64,000 nt of DNA from Tulasnella sp. 424 (taxonomy: Eukaryota; Basidiomycota; Agaricomycetes; Cantharellales; Tulasnellaceae): contig WSUB01000058.1 in NCBI GenBank assembly GCA_019633425.1, positions 1-64,000 of the forward strand. Direction: 5' to 3'. Both the position numbers and the translations under genes were made by a program. A model generated the notes under the pieces. The model searched no databases, was not told the DNA's origin, and worked only from the letters and a program-made list of their open reading frames with translations. Position 1 is the first letter of the stretch. Every line of letters starts with the position of its first letter. Below, piece by piece: positions 55,622 through 64,000 of this stretch.

Positions 55622-56698
55622 TGCCTGCTTCTAAGCCTCCTCCTTCTCCCCCTCATGAGGACGTTCACCCCGATCAGTTGCTCGTCATCATCGCCAACGC
55701 ATCCGGGCAATGCTGGAAGAGCGCTCGGGACTGTACACTCAGCTTGGCCATACAAATCTCGGGAAGTTTGTAGTACGTTTGTTCTCTCATGTCTGCTCTC
55801 TTCATTCTTGCTGCGACGCTAACATGGGTTTGCCGACTTTCGTCAGCAAATTCACCCGAGTCTACTCGCTCCCCCTTCTTCACGGCCGTCAACGTTTCTT
55901 GTTGCTATGCGCAGCCCATTCTGACCCAAGCGCCAAGTTGGTCATCGGGACCGACTACGATGTTGCGACTGCGTTGATAACCAAGGTTGAGAGCTGCGAA
56001 TGGACCACCGCCGCCGTGCGATACGTCGAGAAAGGCGGAGAGCTCGAGGAAGCTATGGCAAAGTTGAGGAGCGCCGATGTCCCTTTCGACGGCTCCACCA
56101 TCACGGCCGACCAGGTCACAAAAGAAAAGGCTCGTCGGCAAAGACTTGGTAAGTCCTCCTTGCGTCGCTCGATCGGCTCGTCTGTATGGATGGATGTTGA
56201 TGGCTCTTCTTCGTCTTGGTTTCCTCCACAGCCAAGAAGAAATCGAGAGTCAACGACCAACCTGCCCAGAGTCCCCAAGCCCAGCCTGATCGGAAAAGGA
56301 AGAGAAGTCGCCAAGAATCCTTTGAAGATGAAACTCGACGTCTTGCCAAGACCGCGCGCAACGCCGGTCAGAAATACATCATTACCGACGATGACAAGAA
56401 GCAATTAGCCCGCTACCTCGCGGAGATTCCCCATGGCATCAGCTGGGAAGGTTCTTTGATGGGCTTTATTGAGAACGTGAGTGTTTGCCTCGCTTCACTA
56501 TGTCTGATTCAAGCTGAAGTGGCCTCCTATCCGCAGAGGGAAGGAGCCGGCCGATGGAGCTATCCTACCTGGGTCAGTATGTTACGCAAAGAGAAAGAGT
56601 TTTTCGACCGCGAGGTTTCTATCCTCCGTCGCGATACCACGAAAGTGGCCAAGGGGGAGGGGAAGGGGAAAGGGAAAGGGAAGGAGAAGTGTCTTTGA
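55622..56698 (+). CDS. Possible Rap1/Myb-type DNA-binding protein
   Basis: The 3' exons are clear: up to 56148 (LVIGTDYDVATALITKVE, QVTKEKARRQRL), 56232-56476 and 56537-56698, joined in frame. They encode a basic region (RKRKRSRQESF), then a helical domain KYIITDDDKKQLARYLAEIP, WEGSLMGFIE, AGRWSYPTWVSMLRKEKEFF, which recalls the Rap1-type Myb domain of basidiomycete proteins (acidic helix, W-Y/W spacing, RKEKEFFD). A Lys/Gly tail ends the protein. The first exon at 55622 (MPASKPPPSPP) and an alternative start at 55710 use different frames and I could not settle the 5' splice. Telomere or gene regulation would be the family role if the assignment holds. Confidence 0.5.
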
Positions 56699-57268
56699 AT
56701 CTGAATCGGCTTTTTGTTTTGTACTCTGCGTTGATGGCCGAACTTTGTTGTAACGTTCAACTTGCCAACCGCAGCTCTTACTTTCTCGTCTATGTATTCC
56801 ATCCTTTGTGGAGACGACCGTCTTGATTATAAGCATCTTGTTCCTATGCCTTCTCTTTTGAGTTTCATCTTTCCGCCCACTGCCGACGAGTCTTCAACTG
56901 GGATTGTAAGTACTTTGCAACTCAAATTGTACTGGATGCAAGGACAGGGCGAAATTCCAGAGCGGAACCTGCAGCAAAGGACCACGTCGAAATCACCTTT
57001 ACAGTGATCCTTTCAACATTTCGCATTCACAGAGTCGCCCGTGTTTCACCCACTAGTGGGGCAAGAGACTCAGTCGGTGGACATTGACTCTCGAAGTTGG
57101 GACTGTGCTGTTACGTTTGGTGGCTTGTTGGACTGGTTGTATACTAGTACGCACACATATGTGGAATTGAACAGAAGGTAGATACACGACCAAAAGTGTT
57201 CTAGAGTATTATACACAGCCTCTCTGCACCACTTCTGAACCACCTGTAAAGGCTATCTTTCTATGGAT
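56699..57268. other. Convergent intergenic region
   Basis: 570 bp between two convergent genes. No gene seen. Confidence 0.5.
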
Positions 57269-59035
57269 CTATTTGGGTTTGACCCACTTTAAGCAACCAG
57301 GTCCAACAAGCTTCTTGATCCGGTCAACAACCTCCGCTCGCCACGCTTTCTTTCCAGGGCGTACCTCAAGTCCCAAAAGCCGACTTGGCGCACCGGAGCC
57401 TCCTCCCGGTCTCGATCCATATCTCGCCAGTAGAACGCTCAGAATCGTGAACTCGTCGGCGTAGTCTCCGTTAAAACGCAGGTAACGCAGACCAGGCCAT
57501 AGCCACGACTTGATGGGGTTATCGCTCTTTGAGTCAAACAAGTCTGTTTGCATCACGTCAGGAAGGGAGAGGAGCCAGATCCATCTCTGTGACTCTGTAC
57601 GCCCCCAGAGGGTCACGGATCCCACATTGGAGAACCGCATAAGGTTTTCTATTAGGGTTTGCTCCGGATTCTCTGATAGGAAGTAGGTCGAGATATGTAA
57701 CTCCAACCAGTACTCCCGGGTGATTTGCGGCAGAGAGCGAAGTCGAAGCCACGCTAGGATCGCTACACGCTCACCTTGCAACCGAATGACGATATGATCG
57801 TCGAAATTGCGAGTGTGTTCTAAGCAAGGCCTGAGAGAGACCCAACTTGACGTAGTTTTGATCTCAATCCAGGTTCCAGTTGCTAAGAGGCGGGCAGTGA
57901 AAGACGCGAACGGGTCGGTGTGTGTGACTGGGTCTCCCTCGACAACATTGTGTTCGATACACGCCATATCCAGGGCTGAAGGGTCTAGGTTCCGAACAAT
58001 TGGATCCATTATGCTTGATGGAAGCCCTTTGAGGGCAAGCTTTGTCAGACATGGAAGGTCGATTTCTGGAGGAGAGGGGCGGGATGGCTGCTCCTGTTGA
58101 ACGGAAGCGACGAGCGAATCCAGATCCAAGGAGATCATCCGATGAGTGGTGGCAAGAATACGATATATGTCTGAAGGGACCACGTGGAGTTTCCTAAGCT
58201 TGAGATCCAACAAGCAGTCCGCGTGACCGGAGAAACGAGTGATGGCATTGTCCGTGGATGGAGAGCCGTCCCAGCCCAGATGTAGTTTTCGGGTGTGCCG
58301 CGAGAGTTGGATAGGATGATGGGTAAGCCATTCGATACTGTCACTGCTGGAGCCCAGCAATGGTAAGGTAGTGTCGGCCCATCGAGTGGTGTGCGGCGAG
58401 ACCAATCCAAAGAACTCCCCTGATGCGACGGAGACCCGGTTCGATTGGCCTCCAGAGAGGCTGCTGGAGGAGGACGTTTTTTCATACAAGACAGTCAGAG
58501 GAGCGTCTTTGGATCGTTCTAATGCGAGAGAGACGATCCACTCCGGATCTTTTGAGCTGATCACGCTCCACAGGGATGGAGTGCCGAGCGTGACCTCACG
58601 CCACCACCATGAGACAGTTGACAATTGTATCAGCCTTCGTTGATGATTATGGCACTCGATCTCAGTCATGGAGTGGGTGATGCAGGCGGAAAGGATTTCA
58701 GGAGGGAGTTGTTGGATTGGAAGAAGGGAATTATGGCGTCGAAGGACTGCAGTAGTGTTGTGGAGAAGTCGCTGCTTCAGACGCTCGGTGGTTTCGGAGA
58801 TATAAGCTCGTAGTTCGTTTGGGTCCAGGTCTTTGGGAAATTCCCTTCGAACAGCAGAAAATGGAATTTGAGGAGAAATCCAGGAAGTATTCCCTTAGAA
58901 GTGCACTCACTGGGGTCCCTGCAAATCCTCAAATAGTCCTGCTGGTAATAACAGTGTGCTTTCTGATTCGATGCTTTTGAGCAGGCATTGGCTGACGGAT
59001 TTGATCGTCGAGGGAGACGCTGGTTTGAAAGGCAT
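57269..59035 (-). CDS. F-box protein, 566 residues
   Basis: Two exons (58911-59035, 57269-58844; 66-bp intron, donor GTGAGT). The N-terminus (MPFKPASPSTIKSVSQC) leads to an acidic segment and a helix ERLKQRLLHNTTAVLRRHNS, then the F-box LPIQQLPPEILSACITHSMT with SWWWREVTLGTPSLWSVI. The body has Leu-rich segments (LLDLKLRKLHVVPSD, ISLDLDSLVASV, LTKLALKGLPSS) suggesting an irregular LRR-like receptor part, and ends GCLKWVKPK. Probable SCF substrate receptor. Confidence 0.85.
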
Positions 59036-59647
59036 ATGAGAGGATGCTGGGGAGGAGGAGAGAATGCCTTGCGAAAGTGGTTCGCTGCAAGAGCAGAGCG
59101 TCTGAAACAGGGCAGTGTCATCAGTCCGCCTCGTGGTCTCTAATTCCCTATCTTCTTATGACTCATTCCGTTTCAATCATTCTAGACTCGACGCAAACGT
59201 AGACTATACCCAGGGTCCGAATACCCCTCTGAAGCTCTATGATCATGTGCTGCTCAGATGATGGTGTTGTGCTGCTTGTTTACTAGGAGGCCTCCATTGA
59301 TGTTGGGTGCGGGAGGTGATCATCATGCTGGACAAGCCTTGCTTGTTCGGGACTGAGAGCAGGTCTGGGTGAGTGCTTCAACATCATTTCATCATCTTGT
59401 TTGCGGCCAGAAAAATGCAGGGAAAACATGATTCGGGTAATGATCGTGGATTTCTGGTGCTAAAGTCACCCCTGACGGGCTTAAGCGGACATGAGTCGGC
59501 CTTTCGAACCCAGAATGCCGTACCACCACCTCTGGGGAGCCATCGCGACAGTTGGCACAGAGGATCTACTCTCCACCAAGAAATTACCTGAAACCTCCGA
59601 GTCCCGCGTTCATTAAACCCATCCACACTCCCATCCCGAGAACGTCC
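59036..59647. other. Intergenic region, partly duplicated
   Basis: The part from about 59430 (GTAATGATCGTGGAT...) resembles 62165-62384, the upstream region of the second F-box copy. It is therefore shared promoter sequence of the tandem pair. Confidence 0.5.
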
Positions 59648-61607
59648 ATGTCTGCTGGCGCAAAACTTCAATCTTCGGATTCGGCCGACATCGAACTTCT
59701 AACCGCTATTTTCCATGATCTCAAGGCTGACCGAGACAATAACATAACGTGCGGATTCATGGGGCTGGTCGGAGTCCAACATGTTTTGGCGGAGGTCATG
59801 GGACTCCCGAATGCATCGAGTCCGGAGGCCGGTGGCCAAGAGAGTGAACTTGATCCTGGATCGCAGTCCTTTCAAGATTCTGGCTCGGATATTGACGACG
59901 AAACCTGGAGCGAGAAATGGGATCTGGAAAATCTTTACAGATGGTAGGTTTCATTTCTTGGTTTAGTCTTGCAGTCTTTTCCTGACAGTTTTCCTTAAGG
60001 ATACTTGACGAAATCCGTGGACTGAGGCTTGAAAATGTGACCCCCAGGTGCGATGATATTCTCAGGAGGCTTGGAGAAAGGTGAGCCGTTCCGCAAAGCC
60101 TTGTAGCAGTTACTCTTAGCTGAAGCCACCTTTCTGGCAGACTAGGCCCTATCTTCAGATGCAGGAGCCCTGCCTGACATCTTGAGCAGTTTAACGGACG
60201 ACGGCAGCCCTTCGGTCGGACGAGAAGAAGAGGATCTGGACACCGCAGTTCCTTGTCCCATTTCCTTTTTACCCTTCGAGCTCCTCCGGCATATCTTCCA
60301 CTTCGCTCATTCACACCGGAGCCAAATCCGACTCCCAGTAACCCTCTCCCATGTCAACTCTTACTTCCGCTCGGTGACACTCGAAATGGCATCACTTTGG
60401 ACCACGATCGATGATCTGCTTCCAATTCCGATCGTCGAGCTCTACGTTGCTCGGTCAGGAGAAGAACCCCTTCAATTCCGCATGTGCCCGGACCGGCTTG
60501 AACACCTATCCCCGCCCCAAAGAGATCAGCGTTTGGATATTCTTTCCAAAGCATCCAAGCGCACCCGAACCATCGAGCTGTACGGCTTTGACTCGAGCGT
60601 GTTATCGGTCTTGGCGGAACTACTGGATGAGCGTGATGCCGACTTCTCGTCTCTACTTAAACTGGAACTCGTAGTCAACAGTGGGGGTAGAATTCAAAAC
60701 ACGATCCGATCTGCGTGGCGGGGCTTCCCGAGCTTGCAGGAACTTTGGATTCAAGAGTGTTGCGGTCAGGCGAGGGCTCTATCCCCCTTTCCACCTAGTC
60801 TTCGACGTTTGCAGTTAAGCGGATTCAGATTCGAGGATCTATCGAAGTCTCTACACGGTCTTCTCAACCTCAACGTCCTGAGCCTCGACACTTGTTCACT
60901 AGACTCCCCATTGCCTCAAACGCGCAATCGCGGAGGTATTCCTATGACGTGCTTGGAGAACTTAGAGGTGGCTCGGATGAAGATGGAGGACATCATTGGT
61001 CTATCTCGACACTCCAAATCTTTCATCCTTCTCCATCACATGTCCACTTGATGTCGATCTCCGCCTTGCCGACTTCCTCGTTCCTTTCACAAAGGCACAC
61101 CCTCGGCTTTTCTCGCTTCTCCTTCAAGAATGCAGCATGACAAGCGACGCGTGGTCTTCAGTTCTGGAAAACTCCATTCATCTGAGCCACCTCGGGATCC
61201 GGGCCTCGGATCTGTGTGACGATGATCTACGCGCCTTGGCGTCGACAGCAATCATTCCCAATATCACTCACCTGACCCTTGACAATGAACTACGGCTTAC
61301 CACTTCACTTGTCGAACAGGTGGTACAAACGCATCCTCATCTGGTCTCCGTTATTCTTCGGGGCTGGGATTCATCCAATGTGTCGAAGGAAAACGCGGAG
61401 GCCATTGCCCAGCTCGTACCACACGTGCGGATAGAGGCAATTGGCAAACTCCGAGATGGTTGTGAGGGAGATGGTGGTAATAAAGAGGATGGTTGGGATG
61501 ATTCTTACTGGGAAGGGTCCGACTTCAGCGACGATGATGGATGGCTTTCGGGTGACGAAGCAATCCGAACGCAATTAAGTGCCAGTGAGTGTAGCTGGAT
61601 ACTCTGA
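59648..61607 (+). pseudogene. F-box/LRR-like gene, tandem copy 1, with two frame breaks
   Basis: Exons 59648-59943 and 60000-60080 are intact and match copy 2 (MSAGAKLQSSDSADIELLTA, DETWSEKWDLENLYRW, DEIRGLRLENVT). Exon 3 from 60141 has one base more than copy 2 before GALPDILSSL, which puts a stop in frame. The F-box (FLPFELLRHIFHFAHSHRSQ, MASLWTTIDDLLPIPI) and LRR-like body follow in the frame 60182-61051. At about 61004 eight bases present in copy 2 (between ATC.. CTA and TCTCGAC) are missing, shifting into the frame 60996-61607, which carries the C-terminus (SSVLENSIHLSHLGIRASDL). Two independent breaks suggest a decaying gene. Confidence 0.78.
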
Positions 61608-62384
61608 GCATTTAATTACACTTCGTATTAACTTCACGTCATAAGAAGGAGGAAGGGGCGGAACTTGCTGGAGACCGAGGCTCGCGGTTTAGAAGTTTAT
61701 AGCCGCGCAGGACTACTACCGCCAGCTGAGAGAGCTAAGACTCGTTAAAGAATGTAGATGTATTCGTTTGTCCTTGAACCCTGTGTATTGCAGTTTAGAA
61801 ACGAATCCTTCTCCAGTAGCGCTCCTAATGACGAGGATTGGGGATCTGGGTAGCAGGGCAGAAACCCGCTGCGCCCACGTAGCCACTCCTCGGTCCATCT
61901 TCAACGTATAGCTGCGAGGTGGGCTCCACCATTCGCTGAGGGCGAGTCCAAGGTCGTTCAACCCTTCTCGTCAGTCACTGAGATCCACATCATCTTATCT
62001 TGGAAGTCGTAGTGTGGAAGTGTGGAGCGATAGCCTAGCACCTGGTTGACCTTGCACTAGAAGCTTTTACGAGCGGAACCGTTGGCTCCAGAGGCGACCT
62101 CATGCTTTGGATTTCGGGGAGGTATCGATTAAGGCTCGTACATTTCGTTCTCTCCGTCACCGGGTAATGATCATGGATCTTGTGCTAAGTCACCCCTTAA
62201 GGACTTAAGCGGACATGACTCGGCCTTTCGCAAAATGGCGCACCACCACCTCCGGGAGCATCAAGTCAACTCCTGAGCCATAAGCGACAGTTGTCAGAGA
62301 GTCTGCTCCCCACCACACAAACTTATTGGAAACCTCTGAGTCCAGCGTCCACTAAACCCATCCAGTCCCATCCCGAGAACGTCC
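61608..62384. other. Intergenic region between tandem F-box copies
   Basis: Contains an 81-codon minus-strand frame (61716-61961: LALSEWWSPPRSYTLK, TWAQRVSALLPRSP) that looks like the C-terminal remnant of another protein-coding gene. The 3' part from about 62160 is duplicated promoter sequence. Confidence 0.5.
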
Positions 62385-64000
62385 ATGTCTGCTGGCGCGA
62401 AACTTCGATCTTCGGATTCGGCCGACATCGAACTTCTAACTGCTATTTTCCATAATCTCAAGGACGATCGAAACGATAACCTAACCTGCGGCCGTGCATT
62501 CATGGGAATATTCGGAGTCCAACATGTTTTGTCGGAAGTCCTGGGACTGCCGAATGCATCGAGTCCGGAGGCCGGCGGCCAAGAGAGTGAAGTTGATCCT
62601 GGATCGCAACCCTTTCAAGATTCCGACTCGGCTGGTGACGACGAAACTTGGGTCGAGGAATGGGATCCGAAAAGTCTTTACAGATGGTAGGTCACATTTT
62701 TTCGGTTTGGTGTTACAGTCTTTTCCTGACAGTTTTCCTTAAGGATAAGCGATGAAATCCGTGGATTGGAGCCTGGAAACGTGACCGATAGGTGTCGAGA
62801 TATTCTCAGGAAGCTTGGAGATAGGTGAGCTGTCCGCAAAGCCTTGGAGCGGCTACCTTTGGCTGAAGCCACTCTTCCGACAGGCTAGCCTTGTCGTCCG
62901 ATGCGGGAGCCCTGCCAGACGTCTTGAACAGTTTAACTGCCGGACGAGAAGGAGAGGATTTGGATACTGCAGCTCCTTGTCTCATTTCCCGTTTACCCGT
63001 CGAGCTCCTCCGGCATATCTTCCACCTCGCTCATTCACACCGGAGCCAAATCCGACTCCCAGTAACCCTCTCCCATGTCAGCTCTTACTTCCATTCGGTG
63101 ACACTCGGGATGGCATCACTTTGGACCACGATCGACGATTTGCTTCCAATTCCGATTGTCGAGCTCTATATTTCCCGGTCAGGAGAAAAGCCCCTTCAAT
63201 TCCGGATGTGCGCGGACCGGCTTGCACACCTATCCCCGCGCCAAAGAAACCAGCGTTTGGATATTCTTTCCAAAGAATCCAAGCGCGTTCAAACCATCGA
63301 GCTGTACGGCGTTGACTCGATCGCGTTTTCGAACTGGACAGAATTGCTGGTAGAGCGTGATCTCGTCTTCTCGTCCCTGGTTAAACTAGAGCTCCTGCTC
63401 AGCAGCTGGGACCGGGATGGAACTCAAAACGTGAACTGCCTTGCGTGGCGGTGCTTCCCGAGCGTGCAGGACTTTTGGATTCAAGGATATTGCTGCGAAG
63501 GTTGGGAGAGGCCTTCAGACCCCTTCCCACCTAGTCTTCGGCGTTTGAAGTTGAGCCGCGGAAGCCGAATTGGATTCGAGAATCTGTTGAAGGCTCTGCA
63601 AGGTCTTCTCAACCTCAACGTCCTAAGCCTAGACACTTGTTCACTGGACTTCTCAGCGATTCGAACGCGCAATAGCGATGGCATTCCCATGACGTGCTTG
63701 GAGAACTTGGAGGTGGCTCGGATGACCTTTGAGGACATCTTGAGTCTAGCGTCCCATCTCGACACTCCAAATCTTTCGTCCTTCTCCATCACATATCCGC
63801 GCTATGCCGACCGCAGGCTTGCCCGCTTCCTAATTCCTTTCACAAAGGCATACCCTCGGCTTTGCTCGCTGGTCATCCAAGGGTGCCAGATGAAAAGCGA
63901 AGAGTGGTCTTCAGTTCTGGGAAACTCCGTTCATCTGAACCACCTCGTGATCCGGGCGTCGAATCTTCGTGACAAGGATCTACACGCGTTGGGAACGGCA
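62385..64000 (+). CDS. F-box/LRR-like gene, tandem copy 2, runs off the right edge
   Basis: Exons 62385-62686, 62744-62824 and 62884 to beyond 64000 are in frame throughout. The protein starts MSAGAKLRSSDSADIELLTA, passes RCRDILRKLGDRLALSSDAG, has the F-box SRLPVELLRHIFHLAHSHRS with MASLWTTIDDLL, and a Leu-rich repeat-like body (VKLELLLSSWDRDG, LRRLKLSRGSR, LLNLNVLSLDTCSLD, CLENLEVARMTFEDI, HLNHLVIRASNLRD). No break is seen. Probable SCF substrate receptor. The C-terminal end is outside the window. Confidence 0.85.

Noticed and set aside
1..64000. tRNA or rRNA genes
   Set aside because: No convincing B-box plus cloverleaf or rRNA core sequence was found by eye; GTTCGAA matches at about 5540 and 59505 lack the rest of a tRNA.

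Overview
This is a nuclear window from a filamentous basidiomycete, most likely an Agaricomycete. The evidence is the gene content (Agaricomycete-style NACHT-WD40 receptor, many single-domain F-box proteins, an AA9 cellulose monooxygenase, a DUF4246 protein) and the gene structure (introns of roughly 50-75 bp, often many per gene, with microexons). No tRNA, rRNA, CRISPR or organellar sequence was seen. Gene models were spliced by eye. Where I give a protein length, the exon lengths sum to a multiple of three.

Left part (1-16.7 kb), immunity and cell-death-like block. A DUF4246 fragment lies at the edge. It is followed on the minus strand by a large NLR-type receptor (helical MLKL-like N-terminus, NACHT NTPase, 13 WD40 repeats), on the plus strand by a TPR + TKL kinase gene broken by a one-base shift in an A7 run, and on the minus strand by a protein with an MLKL-like four-helix N-terminus fused to a pseudokinase (HGN instead of HRD, GFS instead of DFG). 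Three signalling/cell-death-type genes within 13 kb, two sharing the same kind of N-terminal helical domain, are the most interesting content of the window.

Middle part (17.7-37.7 kb), mostly housekeeping. It holds an AA9 LPMO, mitochondrial EF-Ts, a tandem-bromodomain (Rsc4-like) remodeller subunit, a Pfa4-type palmitoyltransferase, a 71-residue orphan, two F-box-type proteins, a nitronate monooxygenase, the spliceosomal Dib1 protein and a nuclear SAS4-like protein.

Right-middle (38-48 kb), F-box expansion built by segmental duplication. One older frameshifted paralogue sits beside two nearly identical intact copies. The duplicated unit also carries mobile-element debris: a 148-bp MITE with TA target duplication, a TTTCGCC-rich inverted-repeat element, a foldback element of about 750 bp, and degenerate members of a repeat family whose two full-length copies (about 1.51 kb, opposite orientation) are at 12.3-13.8 kb and 53.9-55.4 kb.

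Right part (48-64 kb). A small secreted protein, a BRCA2/Brh2 orthologue divergent from a probable mitochondrial protein, a possible Rap1/Myb-type protein, an F-box protein, and a tandem pair of F-box/LRR-like genes. The first of the pair is broken and the second runs off the right edge.
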